A DNA stretch of 64,000 nt from Wenzhouxiangella limi (GCF_010499265.1 NZ_JAAGSC010000043.1:255843-319842); one strand, 5' to 3'. Counted from the stretch's first letter, positions 16,801 through 26,062 are shown. Program-made: numbers and translations. Notes: generated by a model not told the origin, from the sequence alone.

Positions 16801-17126
16801 GCTGGGCCAAGGACAATCGTTTCAGCCTGATTCTCGACATCGAGAACTTCCTGAACCTGCTGGATTCCGACTGGGGCAAGTTCTACAATGGCCCGAGATT
16901 TGGTCAGGCCGCCATCGTCGAGGCCGATCTGGTTTCGGCGGCAGATGTTGCTGAAAACGGTGTCGATGGCGCCACGGCGCTGACCGGTGATGCCCCGCGC
17001 ACTACCTGCACCAGCGAGAGCGCCTGCGTGTATCGTTACAATTCCTTCCGTGGCCAGGACACGAACTTCACCAGCGGTCCGAACTCGGTTTATGAAATTC
17101 GTCTGACTTTGCGCTACGATTTCTGA
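13887..17126 (+). CDS. Oar-like TonB-dependent receptor with N-terminal carboxypeptidase-regulatory domain
   Basis: A 1079-residue outer-membrane protein. Residues 1-23 are a signal peptide cut after GQAMA. A CarboxypepD-regulatory-like beta-sandwich follows (LRGQVVTSDGSPVAEATVQI), then a plug domain near 120-240 and a long barrel ending in the aromatic LTLRYDF, the expected BAM recognition end. This is the Oar layout, typical of large barrels importing peptides or exporting proteins and unlike 700-residue siderophore receptors. GGAG lies 7 bases before the ATG. It stands alone: a divergent tRNA lies upstream and a strong terminator downstream. Substrate unknown; no exbBD/tonB genes are near. 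Confidence 0.93.
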   Translation: MFKVRSTAMILVIALLLAGQAMAQLTSSNLRGQVVTSDGSPVAEATVQILHVPSGTVAQATASSTGQFFQSGLRVGGPYQLTVTREGFEPTVVEDVFLDPGSQDPIRVAIDRTGEVSDRITVMGTRFMEAAELNSGVGSVFNAQDIRNQPGTDRDVINTLLRDPLAQSSGVGNLSVAGVNPRFNGLSIDGALQQDDFGLGSNTYATERSPINLDAVESVSLVASEYSVTSTGFTGGLVNIVTRSGSNEFQGNAYYAYKDDSMIGDKYGDRTFDPGEVDEKEYGFTVSGPILEDRLFFFLSYDEYDSASPYDFTNFDAQDGRQPGFYEALGSLIENTYGFDPLVPGRTGSIPETSERMLAKFDWNISDAHRASFTYQSTEETGTSVGGDEFESAWYDIPVDLTAYTVQLFSDWSPNLSTTVRMNYKEFERGQNCRAGGGGQFQFELDPSDVSGTPLDGLLTQRERIIAGCDRFRHANAYNDDRLQFFASADYAVGDHVITFGADYEQFNLFNLFVQSSNGNFVFDDVDQIINRSPSRVDYNNATTNDANDAAAEWGYDKWAFFVGDEWSVSPDLQLSLGVRYERFSQSDKPVFSQEIFDTYGVRTDNNLDGRDLFMPRLGFLYTGFDRTTISGGVGLFAGGSPQVWISNAFQVPTNFARVENPTNVDINTIPQEALDAVASGGAGVPIDYIADGFRIPSDWKASLRYERAFDLGAMGENYRFTAQYLYTRTNKAFLWRNLAQTDLPEALPTGVAPDGRPIYADLEDLGIANLTELGNAGSGSSHVFTLALGKVFDNGFDANIAYAHQNVDFASEGGSSRGISSWRGVFDADRNNPSPRTSVYQVDHSFRISLGYERRFFGDLLTRVDAFGQITSGDVWSTSYNIDSNNSLFGRAGLGEGPFNNNPLYIPNPAGDPLVVYGSGFDQSGFFQFVDEEGIATGGIHDPYSETADKWNNIWDLRFQQELPGIPGLDRWAKDNRFSLILDIENFLNLLDSDWGKFYNGPRFGQAAIVEADLVSAADVAENGVDGATALTGDAPRTTCTSESACVYRYNSFRGQDTNFTSGPNSVYEIRLTLRYDF

Positions 17127-17170
17127 TCGATCGAGTCACTGTCGGGCCGATCCGGCCCGGCAGCTTGAAC

Positions 17171-17206
17171 GCAAACGGCCAGTCTCGCGCTGGCCGTTTG
17201 CTTTTT
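17171..17206 (+). terminator. Strong intrinsic terminator after the TonB receptor
   Basis: GCAAACGGCCAG (17171-17182) and CTGGCCGTTTGC (17190-17201) form a perfect 12-bp stem with a 7-base loop, followed by five T. It lies 45 bases after the receptor stop codon and 20 bases before the next start. Confidence 0.93.
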
Positions 17207-17225
17207 ATTCAAGGATAATCTGGCC

Positions 17226-18626
17226 ATGGATGACTACACCAATACCGGCAATCTGAAAAACGCACCGCGGGTTTCGACCCAGGTCTACCCCTCCGGCAAG
17301 CTGACCATGCTCTCGCGCGAGGAGGTTGCGCGCCTGTCCGATGCCTCTCAGCAGGTCGGCGAGGTGCTGCGCCGCTGCGCCCTGGCGGTGCTCAATTCCG
17401 GCGAGCAGGGCGATGACGCCGAGTCCATGCTCGCCGCGTTCGAGGACTTCCGAATCGAGGTCCACCAGGTCAACCGCGGCATGCGCATCGACCTGCACAA
17501 CGCGCCCGGCCATGCCTTTGTCGACGGCAAGATGATCCGCGGCATTCGCGAGCTGCTCTCGGCGGTGGTGCGCGACATCGTTTACTTCCACACCGAGATC
17601 GGCCCCAATCCGTATTTCGATCTCAACGAGCCCGAAGGCATCACCAATACGGTCTTCGAGATCCTGCGCAACGCCCAGCTGATGGACGCCCGGCGCGAGC
17701 CCAACCTGGTGGTTTGCTGGGGCGGGCACTCGATCAACCTCGAGGAATACGACTACACCAAGCGGGTCGGCTACCAGCTCGGCCTGCGCGGGCGCGATAT
17801 CTGCACCGGCTGCGGTCCCGGAGCGATGAAGGGCCCGATGAAGGGCGCGACCATCGGCCACGCCAAGCAGCGCACCATTCCCGGTCACTACGTGGGGGTG
17901 ACCGAGCCGGGTATCATCGCGGCCGAGTCCCCCAATCCCATCGTCAACGAACTGGTGATCCTGCCGGACATCGAAAAGCGCCTGGAGGCTTTCGTGCGCC
18001 TGGGTCACGGCATCGTGGTGTTCCCGGGCGGGGTAGGGACGGCCGAAGAAATCCTGTTCATTCTTGGGGTACTGCTCAATCCCGCCAATCGGGACGCGCC
18101 GTTTCCCCTGATCTTCAGCGGCCCGGCATCGGCCCGGGAGTATTTCGAGGACATCGATCGTTTCATCGGACTTACTCTGGGTGAGCCAGCCCAGTCGCAG
18201 TACGAGATCATCGTCAACGATCCGGCCGCCGTGGCGCGCTCAATGAGCGCGGGCATCGACCAGGTCCGCGACTGGCGGGTCGAGGCCAACGATGCCTTCT
18301 ATTTCAACTGGCTGCTGGAGATTCAGCCGGAGTTTCAGCAGCCCTTCGAGGCCACCCACGAGGCCATGGCCGCGCTTGAAATCTCGCGCGACCTGCCAAG
18401 CCATCACCTGGCCGCCAACCTGCGCCGGGTGTTTTCAGGCATTGTCGCCGGCAACGTCAAGCCCAACGGTGTGCGTGCGATACGCGAACGCGGCCCGTTC
18501 GAGATCCGCGGTGAGTCCGACATCATGGACGCCCTCGATCAGCTGTTGCGCCGCTTCGTCGCCCAAAACCGGATGAAGCTGCCCGGCGGGGCGAGCTACG
18601 AGCCCTGCTACCGGATCGTCAGCTAG
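17226..18626 (+). CDS. ppnN: Pyrimidine/purine nucleotide 5'-monophosphate nucleosidase (LOG family)
   Basis: A 466-residue homologue of E. coli PpnN (YgdH). It has an N-terminal domain (LSREEVARLSDAS, CALAVLNSG, AFVDGKMIRGIRELL), the central Rossmann LOG domain with GCGPGAMKGPMKGA and the diagnostic FPGGVGTAEE near residue 266, and a C-terminal domain, matching the three-domain PpnN length. The enzyme releases bases from nucleoside monophosphates and in E. coli is controlled by (p)ppGpp. AAGGA lies 12 bases before the ATG. It lies between a terminator upstream and the dcw promoter region downstream, so it is probably monocistronic. Confidence 0.92.
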   Translation: MDDYTNTGNLKNAPRVSTQVYPSGKLTMLSREEVARLSDASQQVGEVLRRCALAVLNSGEQGDDAESMLAAFEDFRIEVHQVNRGMRIDLHNAPGHAFVDGKMIRGIRELLSAVVRDIVYFHTEIGPNPYFDLNEPEGITNTVFEILRNAQLMDARREPNLVVCWGGHSINLEEYDYTKRVGYQLGLRGRDICTGCGPGAMKGPMKGATIGHAKQRTIPGHYVGVTEPGIIAAESPNPIVNELVILPDIEKRLEAFVRLGHGIVVFPGGVGTAEEILFILGVLLNPANRDAPFPLIFSGPASAREYFEDIDRFIGLTLGEPAQSQYEIIVNDPAAVARSMSAGIDQVRDWRVEANDAFYFNWLLEIQPEFQQPFEATHEAMAALEISRDLPSHHLAANLRRVFSGIVAGNVKPNGVRAIRERGPFEIRGESDIMDALDQLLRRFVAQNRMKLPGGASYEPCYRIVS

Positions 18627-18635
18627 CCGAGAAAC

Positions 18636-18670
18636 GGGTTCCGGTAACCGCTGACCGGCTTCCGGAACCC
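18636..18670. terminator. Hairpin after ppnN
   Basis: GGGTTCCGG (18636-18644) and CCGGAACCC (18662-18670) are a perfect 9-base inverted repeat 10 bases after the ppnN stop. There is no T-run, so termination would need help; it could also be an RNA 3'-end stabiliser. Confidence 0.4.
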
Positions 18671-18749
18671 CAAACTCCAACCCCCATCCCCGAACGCGGA
18701 ACCCGCCCGTCCCGCTGCCCCGGCAGGCCGTCGTGCCCGTCCGTTCCTC

Positions 18750-18778
18750 TTGACACCTTGCGCCTTCGCGACTATCGT
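18750..18778 (+). promoter_or_regulatory. Sigma-70 promoter of the dcw cluster
   Basis: A perfect TTGACA (18750-18755), a 17-base spacer and TATCGT (18773-18778). It lies directly before the MraZ repeats and 60 bases before the mraZ start, as for the mra promoter of E. coli. Confidence 0.75.
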
Positions 18779-18786
18779 GGCGATCA

Positions 18787-18810
18787 GTGGTAATTTGTGG
18801 GAATTAGTGG
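18787..18810 (+). promoter_or_regulatory. MraZ operator (three GTGG repeats)
   Basis: GTGG occurs at 18787, 18797 and 18807, exactly 10 bases apart, with AT-rich spacers. This is the spacing of the direct repeats bound by the MraZ ring upstream of its own operon in E. coli, and it indicates autoregulation of the dcw cluster here. Confidence 0.8.
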
Positions 18811-18837
18811 TTTAACGCCCCAGGAGCAGCATCGCCG

Positions 18838-19290
18838 GTGTTTTTCGGAGAGACCGCCATCAATCTGGACGCAAAGGGTCGCATGGCGATACCCACCCGG
18901 TATCGCGACGATCTGGGGTCGGTCTGCGCCAATCGGCTGGTGCTGACCTATTCGGCGTTCGATGCCGGTTGTCTGTGGTTGTACCCCGAGCCGGAGTGGG
19001 AGCGGGTGCGTGAGCAGGTCATGGGTCTGTCGACCTTCAACCCCAGTCATCGCAGCCTGCAGCGCCGCCTGGTCGGATCTGCGACCCAGAGCGAGCCCGA
19101 CGGCAACGGTCGCCTGCTGCTGCCGCAGACCCTCCGCCAGGTTGCTGGCCTGGAAAAGCGGGTCGTGATGATGGGTATGGGTCAACGCTTCGAAGTCTGG
19201 AACGAGAACGTGCTCAACCAGCGACGGATCGAGGAAGAGCGCGAAATGCAGGAGCAGGCATCGCCCGAAATGGCCCAGCTGGTTCTGTAG
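18838..19290 (+). CDS. mraZ: Transcriptional regulator MraZ
   Basis: A 150-residue protein with two AbrB/MraZ swapped-hairpin domains: LDAKGRMAIPTRYRDDL near 10-26 and the second repeat DGNGRLLLPQTLRQVAGL near 84-101, each carrying the DxxGR motif. The start is GTG, with AGGAG 11 bases upstream, a longish spacing. It is the first gene of the dcw cluster; the promoter and its own GTGG operator precede it. The C-terminus is a short acidic/Gln-rich tail. rsmH follows 5 bases later. Confidence 0.95.
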   Translation: MFFGETAINLDAKGRMAIPTRYRDDLGSVCANRLVLTYSAFDAGCLWLYPEPEWERVREQVMGLSTFNPSHRSLQRRLVGSATQSEPDGNGRLLLPQTLRQVAGLEKRVVMMGMGQRFEVWNENVLNQRRIEEEREMQEQASPEMAQLVL

Positions 19291-19295
19291 CCGGC

Positions 19296-20240
19296 ATGGG
19301 TGCAGTGCAACAACATGTGCCGGTGCTGCTGCAGCCGGCGCTTGATGCGTTGAATCTGACGCCGGGCGCAACGGTGGTGGACGCAACCTACGGCCGTGGC
19401 GGCCACAGCGCGGCGATCCTCGAGCAGCTGGGATCGAAAGGTCGGTTGCTTGTGATGGATCGGGATCCGGCCGCTGTCGAGCACGCCAGGCGCCGGTTTG
19501 ACGGCGACGCCAGGGTGACGGTCTGGCACGGCAGTTTCGCCGATCTGGCCGAGTTGGTCCGGGACGAGGCGTTGACCGGACTGGTTGACGGGTTGCTGGT
19601 CGATCTTGGCGTCTCGTCGCCGCAGCTCGATCAGCCCGAACGCGGTTTCAGTTTCCGCGAAGACGGACCGCTGGACATGCGGATGGATCCTTCCAGCGGC
19701 GAACCGGCCTCGGACTGGCTGGGACGGGTCGATGAGAACGAACTGACGCGGGTGATCCGCGATTACGGCGAAGAGCGCCATGCGCGCAGGATTGCAAGGA
19801 CCATCGTGAGGGAACAAGCGCAACAGGCGATCACCGGCACCGCCCGCCTGGCAGCGGTTGTGGCGTCGGCCGCCGGTCGTTCGGCCGATAAGGTGCATCC
19901 TGCCACCCGCACCTTCCAGGCCATCCGTATCCACGTCAACGACGAGCTGGGCTCGCTGGAGCGCCTGCTGGAGCAGGGCGTGGAGGTGCTGGCGCCCGGC
20001 GGCCGGTTCGTGGTCATCAGCTTCCATTCGCTCGAGGATCGGCGGGTCAAGCAGGCCTGGACGCGGCTGTCGCGGCCGCCGGCGGCCTCGCGTCGCCATC
20101 CCGTGGCGCCGTCTTTTCATCCGCGCCTGCGCCTGGTTGGCAAGCTGGTGCGGCCAGACGAGCAGGAATGCGCGCAAAATCCCAGGGCGCGCAGCGCGCG
20201 CATGCGCGTGGCCGAGAAGCTCCCCGAGGTGGCGGCATGA
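19296..20240 (+). CDS. rsmH: 16S rRNA (cytosine-1402 N4) methyltransferase
   Basis: A 314-residue SAM-dependent methyltransferase with VDATYGRGGHS near 28-38 as SAM loop, VMDRDP, the LLVDLGVSSPQLDQPERGFSF signature of MraW/RsmH near 102-122, GPLDMRMD, and an RTFQAIRI helix late in the protein. It methylates C1402 in the ribosomal P site. It follows mraZ by five bases, and its stop overlaps ftsL (ATGA). Confidence 0.96.
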   Translation: MGAVQQHVPVLLQPALDALNLTPGATVVDATYGRGGHSAAILEQLGSKGRLLVMDRDPAAVEHARRRFDGDARVTVWHGSFADLAELVRDEALTGLVDGLLVDLGVSSPQLDQPERGFSFREDGPLDMRMDPSSGEPASDWLGRVDENELTRVIRDYGEERHARRIARTIVREQAQQAITGTARLAAVVASAAGRSADKVHPATRTFQAIRIHVNDELGSLERLLEQGVEVLAPGGRFVVISFHSLEDRRVKQAWTRLSRPPAASRRHPVAPSFHPRLRLVGKLVRPDEQECAQNPRARSARMRVAEKLPEVAA

Positions 20241-20503
20241 TTCGCTGGCTGGCGTTCTTCCTGGTTCTCGGCCTGCTGCTGGCCTCGGCGATTGGCGTGG
20301 TTGCCCTGCGGCACGAGTCCCGCCAGCTTTTCGCCGCCCTGCAGGAGGCCGGGGCCGAGCGTGACCAGGCGCGAGTGGAATGGAGCCGGCTGCAGCTTGA
20401 GCAGGCCTGGTTGGCCGAGGCCGGTCGGGTGGAGCGCGAAGCCCGCGACCAGCTGGGCATGACCTTGCCCGAGCGGACGGGAGTCCTGGTGGAGACGCAA
20501 TGA
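20237..20503 (+). CDS. ftsL: Cell division protein FtsL
   Basis: An 88-residue bitopic protein: a short cytoplasmic N-terminus, one membrane helix (about 3-22, WLAFFLVLGLLLASAIGVV) and a periplasmic coiled coil ending in QLGMTLPERTGVL. The size and position between rsmH and ftsI identify it more than sequence, since FtsL is poorly conserved. It joins FtsB and FtsQ in the divisome and activates FtsWI. The ATG at 20237 overlaps the rsmH stop; a longer frame upstream lies inside rsmH and is rejected. The stop overlaps ftsI by four bases. Confidence 0.88.
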   Translation: MIRWLAFFLVLGLLLASAIGVVALRHESRQLFAALQEAGAERDQARVEWSRLQLEQAWLAEAGRVEREARDQLGMTLPERTGVLVETQ

Positions 20504-22197
20504 GCGACAAGCGCCCTCGCAACGTTTCGGTGTTCAGGGTCTGGCTGACCGCGGCGGTCATGCTGCTCGCCGCCGGCGTGCTGGTCGCCCGCGCGGTCAA
20601 TCTGCAGGTCACCGACACGGAGTTCTTGCAAAGCCAGGGCGAGGCGCGCTTCCTGCGCCAGGTTGAAATTCCGACCGTTCGCGGCAGCATTCTGGACCGC
20701 AACGGCGAGCCGCTGGCGGTGTCCACGCCGGTGGCCTCGGTCTGGGCGCATCCGGGCGAGTTGCTGCAGGCGTCCGATCGACTGGCGGAGCTCGCCCAGC
20801 TGCTGGATACCCCCGCCGATGAGCTGGAGCGGCGCCTGACCCAGCGCGCCACGCGCGAGTTTGTCTGGCTGCGGCGCCGGGTTCATCCGGACCTGGCCGA
20901 GCAGGTCGCTGAACTGGCCATCCCGGGTGTTTTCCTGCAAAGCGAGTACCGGCGCTTCTATCCGGCCGCCGAGGTGACTTCTCAGGTATTGGGTTTTACC
21001 AACATCGATGATTCCGGTCAGGAAGGTCTTGAGCTGGCCTATGACTCCTGGCTGCAGGGTGAGCCTGGCGCGAAGCGGGTGATCAAGGATCGTCTCGGTC
21101 GGGTGGTACAGGATGTAGAGCTCATTCGCGACGCTCGTCCCGGCCGCGATCTGCAGCTGACCATTGACCGGCGCCTGCAGTATCTGGCTTTCCGCCAGCT
21201 CAAGCAGGGCATCGCCGAGGTGGGTGCACGCTCCGGATCGGTCGTTGTGCTGGATGTGACCAACGGCGAGATCCTCGCCATGGTCAATTTTCCTTCCTAC
21301 AACCCCAATACCTCGGTTCGGGCGGTGGGGGAGGGCATTCGTAACCGTGCCATGACCGATGTGCTCGAGCCGGGTTCGGTGATCAAGCCGTTTGCCGTGG
21401 CCGCGGCGATGGAGGCCGGGCTGGCCTCGCCGGACATGCCGGTCGATACCTCGCCGGGCACCCTGCGAGTTTCGGGTCATACGATTCGCGATGTGCGCGA
21501 CTTCGGCGAGACCACGGTGGAGGGACTGCTGGTGAAATCCTCCAATGTCGGGGTTGTCCAGCTGGTGCTGTCGATGGACGCCCGTCACCTGTGGGGCCTG
21601 TATTCGCGCCTGGGGTTCGGGGCCGTGACGGGGACCGGTTTTCCCGGTGAATCGGCGGGTGTTCTGCGCGACTACGAGCGCTGGCGCAAGCTGGAGCAGG
21701 CAACGCTGGCCTACGGCTACGGTCTTTCGGTGACACCGCTGCAGCTGGTTCGGGCCATGGCAGCTATCGCCGATGAAGGGCGGCTGCACCAGCCAAGTTT
21801 CATCGCTGGCGCCGATAATCCCGTGCAGTCGGTCATGGATCCGGCCCTGGCCCGGGATCTGCAGGACATGCTCGAAGCGGCCACCGGACCCGAGGGCACC
21901 GGCGGTCTGGCCCGCGTGCCCGGCTATCGGGTCGCGGGCAAGACCGGGACGACTCGCATGGTCGGCACGGCTGGTTATGAATCGCGTTACGTCGCCAGCT
22001 TTGCAGGCTTCGCGCCCGTATCCCGGCCCCGGCTGGCAGCGGTAGTCGTCATCAACGATCCGGCTAGCGATCGCTATTACGGCGGCCAGGTAGCGGCACC
22101 GATTTTCGGCCAGGTCATGGCTGCTGCGCTGCGTTTGTTCAGCGTGCCCCCGGATGATTTGACGGGCCTGCTTGCCGCTGCCGGAGACGAGACATGA
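20500..22197 (+). CDS. ftsI: Peptidoglycan D,D-transpeptidase FtsI (PBP3)
   Basis: A 565-residue class B penicillin-binding protein. An N-terminal membrane helix (about 12-32) anchors it, followed by the pedestal domain with RGSILDRNGEPLAVS, then the transpeptidase: SVIK at 293-296 (active serine), SSN near 347 and KTGT near 485. It makes the septal cross-links together with FtsW. It overlaps ftsL and murE by four bases each. Confidence 0.96.
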   Translation: MSDKRPRNVSVFRVWLTAAVMLLAAGVLVARAVNLQVTDTEFLQSQGEARFLRQVEIPTVRGSILDRNGEPLAVSTPVASVWAHPGELLQASDRLAELAQLLDTPADELERRLTQRATREFVWLRRRVHPDLAEQVAELAIPGVFLQSEYRRFYPAAEVTSQVLGFTNIDDSGQEGLELAYDSWLQGEPGAKRVIKDRLGRVVQDVELIRDARPGRDLQLTIDRRLQYLAFRQLKQGIAEVGARSGSVVVLDVTNGEILAMVNFPSYNPNTSVRAVGEGIRNRAMTDVLEPGSVIKPFAVAAAMEAGLASPDMPVDTSPGTLRVSGHTIRDVRDFGETTVEGLLVKSSNVGVVQLVLSMDARHLWGLYSRLGFGAVTGTGFPGESAGVLRDYERWRKLEQATLAYGYGLSVTPLQLVRAMAAIADEGRLHQPSFIAGADNPVQSVMDPALARDLQDMLEAATGPEGTGGLARVPGYRVAGKTGTTRMVGTAGYESRYVASFAGFAPVSRPRLAAVVVINDPASDRYYGGQVAAPIFGQVMAAALRLFSVPPDDLTGLLAAAGDET

Positions 22198-23648
22198 GCG
22201 CAAGCGGCCTAACCATGCAGTGGACCGAATTGCTCGACGGCGTGGCCCGACCGTCTGATCAGGTCTTGCTGGATGATCTGTGCCTGGATTCGCGCCATTG
22301 CGGGCCGGGCAGCGTGTTTGTTGCCCTTGCCGGTGAACACGGTCACGGCCTGGAGTATCTCGATCAGGCTCTTGCCGCCGGGGTCGTCGGCGTCCTGCAT
22401 GACGGTCAACGGGAACTGCCGCACTGTCCGGTGCCGGCGGTCGAAGTGCCTGGGCTGGCCGACCGTCTTCCGCTTTTGGCCCGGCGCTTTTTTGGTTCGC
22501 CTGGCGACATGGACCTGGTGGCCGTGACCGGTACCAACGGCAAGACGTCGGTGGCCTGGCTGCTGGCCCAGGCCCTGGATGCGGCGATGCTCGGCACCCT
22601 GGGGCTGGGGCGGCCCGGCGCCGAGCGACCGGGCACCCACACCACGCCCGATCTGCTCAGCGTGTACCGGGCGCTTGCAGCGCTTCGGGCCGAAGGCCAC
22701 AAACGAGTAGTCCTGGAGGCGTCTTCGCACGCGCTGGCCCAGGATCGCCTGGCCGGACTGGCGTTTTCCTGCGTGGTCTTTACCGGCCTCGGGCACGATC
22801 ATCTTGATTACCACGCCGATCTCGAAGCGTATTTCGAGGCCAAGGCGCGGCTGTTCAGTGATTATCCCAGCAATCGACAGATCATCAATCTGGACGACCC
22901 GCACGGTCGCCAGCTGGCCGACCGCCTTGGCGATCGGGAGGGGGTGCTTGGCTATTCGCTGACAAACCGGCCCTCGGCCGCTCGGCTACGGCCGCTGCGG
23001 CTGGACCTGGCGGGCCTGGAGGTGCAGGCCCGCCTGCCGGGCGCGGATGTGATCCTGCGCAGCCCCCTGATCGGGCGGATCAACCTTCACAACATCGCCA
23101 TCGTGGCCCTGGAGCTTTACGCACGCGGTCTGAAGCTGGCCGAAATCCAGGCCCGCGTCGCCGCGCTGGCACCCGTGCCGGGCCGGATGCAGGTGGTGGC
23201 GGACGGCAACGGCCGGCGCGCGATCATCGATTACGCGCATACGCCGGACGCGCTGGAACAGGCGCTGACCAGCCTGCGCGAGCTCGGCGCTGATCGAATC
23301 TGGTGCGTGTTCGGCTGCGGCGGCGAGCGCGACCGGGCCAAGCGCCCGATGATGGGCCGGGTGGCCGAATCCCTGGCCGACCGCGTCATCCTGACCGACG
23401 ACAATCCGCGCAGCGAGAACGGCACCGCGATCATCCGTGAGATCCAGGCCGGCATGCGTCACCCCGAGCGCAGCCGGGTATTGCGGAACCGGGTCGATGC
23501 CATTCGCATTGCACTGGCCGAGTGCGAGCCGGGTGACTTGGTGCTGATCGCCGGCAAGGGGCACGAGACGGTGCAGTGGATCGGGGATCAGGCGCACGCT
23601 CACTCCGACGCGACGGTTGTTCGCGAGGCGCTGGAGGAGGTGGCCTGA
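22194..23648 (+). CDS. murE: UDP-MurNAc-tripeptide synthetase (meso-diaminopimelate adding)
   Basis: A 484-residue Mur ligase with P-loop GTNGKTS near 117-123, a carbamylated-Lys region and the DDNPRSENG motif, whose DNPR is the mark of ligases adding meso-diaminopimelate rather than lysine. GKGHE near the C-terminus closes the fold. It adds the third residue of the peptidoglycan stem. The ATG lies within the ftsI end (ATGA); its stop and the murF start share one base (TGATG). Confidence 0.95.
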   Translation: MSASGLTMQWTELLDGVARPSDQVLLDDLCLDSRHCGPGSVFVALAGEHGHGLEYLDQALAAGVVGVLHDGQRELPHCPVPAVEVPGLADRLPLLARRFFGSPGDMDLVAVTGTNGKTSVAWLLAQALDAAMLGTLGLGRPGAERPGTHTTPDLLSVYRALAALRAEGHKRVVLEASSHALAQDRLAGLAFSCVVFTGLGHDHLDYHADLEAYFEAKARLFSDYPSNRQIINLDDPHGRQLADRLGDREGVLGYSLTNRPSAARLRPLRLDLAGLEVQARLPGADVILRSPLIGRINLHNIAIVALELYARGLKLAEIQARVAALAPVPGRMQVVADGNGRRAIIDYAHTPDALEQALTSLRELGADRIWCVFGCGGERDRAKRPMMGRVAESLADRVILTDDNPRSENGTAIIREIQAGMRHPERSRVLRNRVDAIRIALAECEPGDLVLIAGKGHETVQWIGDQAHAHSDATVVREALEEVA

Positions 23649-24979
23649 TGCGGATGCTACTGAGCGAAATCGCCGAGTGCACCGGCGGTCGGATGATCGG
23701 ACCGGAGGTCGAGATCGGTGGCATGACCCACGACAGTCGCCACGTTCGTCCCGGGGATCTGTTCGTAGCCCTGCCGGGCGAGCGCCGCGACGGCCACGAT
23801 TTCGCCCGCAAGGCGATCGAACAGGGCGCTGCGGCCGTCCTGGGCGCGCGATCGCTCGGTGATGATGTTTCCCAGGTGCAGGTGGCCGATCCGCTGCTGG
23901 CCATGGGGCAGATTGCCGCAGCCTGGCGGGCCCGGCTGCCGCTTCAGCTGGTCGGCATCACCGGTAGCAACGGCAAGACCACGGTCAAGGAAATGACCGC
24001 CGCGGTGCTGCCGGTGGCCGGCCCCACGGCGGCGACGCAGGGCAACTACAACAACGAAATCGGGGTACCGCTGACCCTGGCCGCGCTGTCTGAAGCACAT
24101 CGTTACGCGGTGGTGGAGATGGGTGAGGCCCGGCCCGGGGACATTCGCTACCTTGCCGAAATGGCCCGACCGGCGGTCGGCGTGATCACCAACGCCGGCC
24201 CGGCGCATCTGGAGACCATGGGCAGCCTGGAAGGCGTGGCGCGGACCACCGGCGAACTGTTGACTGCGCTGCCGGACGACGGCGTTGCCGTGATCAACGC
24301 CGACGACCGTTTTGCCGACTTCTGGCGCGAGCTGGCTGCGCCCCGGCGCACCATCAGCTTTGGCATCAATGCCGAGGCGGACGTGCGCGGTATTCCCGAT
24401 CAGGGCCGCCTGCGGATTCTGCTCGCCGACGGCGAGGTGATGTTCCGGCCGGCCCTGCCGGGTCGGCACAACCTGCTCAATGCGCTGGCTGCAGTTGCCG
24501 TGAGCCGTGCTCTGGACGTCAACACCGATGCCGCCATTAGCGCGCTGGAACAGATGACCGGGTTGCCCGGTCGCCTGCAGGTGCGCCACCATCCCGACGG
24601 CTGGACGCTGGTCGACGACACCTACAACGCCAACCCGGCTTCGCTGTACGCCGGGCTGCAGGTACTGGAAGAACTCGGCGGCGAGCGCTGGCTGGTGCTG
24701 GGTGACATGGCGGAGCTGGGTCCCGACACCGACAAACTGCACGCCGAGATGGGCCAGGCCGCCGCCGATCTGGGGGTGCGCCGGCTGTTCTGTCTGGGGC
24801 CCGTCAGCCGCAGCAGCTGTGAGGTCTTCGGCGACGGCGGGATGCATTTTGACTCCCACCGGGCCTTGCTGGAGGCGCTGCGCGGCGATCTCCACGCCGG
24901 CGTCAACTGCCTGGTCAAGGGCTCGCGCTCCATGGCCATGGAGCAGGTCGTCACCGGCCTGTTGAAGGGGGCGAACTGA
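23648..24979 (+). CDS. murF: UDP-MurNAc-tripeptide:D-alanyl-D-alanine ligase
   Basis: A 443-residue Mur ligase: an N-terminal UDP-binding domain ([17 protein letters not shown]), P-loop GSNGKTTVK near 111, the [11 protein letters not shown] segment typical of MurF, and the C-terminal DDTYNANP loop. It adds D-Ala-D-Ala to complete the pentapeptide. The start at 23648 overlaps the murE stop by one base; an upstream in-frame extension lies inside murE and is rejected. Confidence 0.95.
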   Translation: MRMLLSEIAECTGGRMIGPEVEIGGMTHDSRHVRPGDLFVALPGERRDGHDFARKAIEQGAAAVLGARSLGDDVSQVQVADPLLAMGQIAAAWRARLPLQLVGITGSNGKTTVKEMTAAVLPVAGPTAATQGNYNNEIGVPLTLAALSEAHRYAVVEMGEARPGDIRYLAEMARPAVGVITNAGPAHLETMGSLEGVARTTGELLTALPDDGVAVINADDRFADFWRELAAPRRTISFGINAEADVRGIPDQGRLRILLADGEVMFRPALPGRHNLLNALAAVAVSRALDVNTDAAISALEQMTGLPGRLQVRHHPDGWTLVDDTYNANPASLYAGLQVLEELGGERWLVLGDMAELGPDTDKLHAEMGQAAADLGVRRLFCLGPVSRSSCEVFGDGGMHFDSHRALLEALRGDLHAGVNCLVKGSRSMAMEQVVTGLLKGAN

Positions 24980-26055
24980 TGCTGGTCTGGCTGTTTGAGC
25001 AGGTCCTGTTGCTGGATGTCGCGCTGTTCGGTTTCATCACCTTCCGCACCATCATGGCCGCCCTGACCGCGATGGCGGTTTCTCTGGCCATCGGCCCGTT
25101 TTTCATCCGCCACATGATCGAGCGCCAGTATGGTCAGCCGATCCGCGACCTCGGGCCCGACACCCATCAGCTCAAGGCCGGAACGCCGACCATGGGTGGG
25201 GCGATGATTCTGATTGCCATCGTCGTCAGCACGCTGCTGTGGTCCGACATGGGCAACCGCTACGTCTGGACCGTGCTGTTTGTGACCGTCGCTTTCGGCC
25301 TGATCGGATTTGTCGACGACTATCGCAAGCTCAAGCTCAAAGACAGCGCCGGCCTGCCGGCGCGCTGGAAATACCTGCTCCAGTCGCTGGCCGCGCTAGG
25401 CGTCGGGGTGTTCCTCTATGCAAGCGCTGACGTGGCCGCCAACACCCAGCTGTTCGTGCCGTTTTTCAAGGACGTGGCCATTCCGCTGGGCCTGGGCTTC
25501 ATCGTCCTGACCTATTTCGTCATCGTCGGCTCGTCCAACGCGGTCAACCTGACCGACGGGCTGGACGGGCTGGCGATCATGCCGGCGGTGTTCGTGGCCA
25601 CGGGTCTGGGCATCTTTGCCTATGCCACCGGCAACACGGTATTTGCCGATTATTTGCAGATCGCGTACGTCCCCGGGGTCGGCGAGCTGGCGATCTTCTG
25701 CGCCGCGCTGGCCGGCGCCGGGCTGGGCTTTTTGTGGTTCAACACCTATCCGGCCTCGGTGTTCATGGGCGATATTGGCGCGCTGGCTGTGGGCGCCGCC
25801 CTGGGGCTGGTGGCGGTGGCTGTGCGCCAGGAAATCGTGTTTGTCGTGATGGCCGGGATTTTCGTCATCGAGACCCTGTCGGTGATCCTCCAGGTGGCCT
25901 CGTTCAAGCTCACGGGCAAGCGCATTTTTCGCATGGCGCCGATTCACCATCACTTCGAGCTCAAGGGCTGGCCCGAGCCGAAGGTGATCGTGCGCTTCTG
26001 GATCATTGCCGTGATGCTGGTCCTTGCCAGCCTGGCCACGCTGAAAATCCGGTGA
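24979..26055 (+). CDS. mraY: Phospho-MurNAc-pentapeptide translocase MraY
   Basis: A 358-residue polytopic membrane enzyme of about ten helices. The polyprenyl-phosphate transferase signatures are present: KAGTPTMGG near 66, the Asp pair FVDDYRKL near 113, [13 protein letters not shown] near 187 and the C-terminal [13 protein letters not shown] histidine loop near 322. It makes lipid I. It shares TGATG with murF and ends 7 bases before ftsW. Confidence 0.97.
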   Translation: MLVWLFEQVLLLDVALFGFITFRTIMAALTAMAVSLAIGPFFIRHMIERQYGQPIRDLGPDTHQLKAGTPTMGGAMILIAIVVSTLLWSDMGNRYVWTVLFVTVAFGLIGFVDDYRKLKLKDSAGLPARWKYLLQSLAALGVGVFLYASADVAANTQLFVPFFKDVAIPLGLGFIVLTYFVIVGSSNAVNLTDGLDGLAIMPAVFVATGLGIFAYATGNTVFADYLQIAYVPGVGELAIFCAALAGAGLGFLWFNTYPASVFMGDIGALAVGAALGLVAVAVRQEIVFVVMAGIFVIETLSVILQVASFKLTGKRIFRMAPIHHHFELKGWPEPKVIVRFWIIAVMLVLASLATLKIR

Positions 26056-26062
26056 GGCGACG

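Noticed and set aside
19182-22203. Long minus-strand frames of 556 and 718 codons across the start of the dcw cluster
   Set aside because: They are antisense to mraZ, rsmH, ftsL and ftsI, all of which carry clear motifs on the plus strand.
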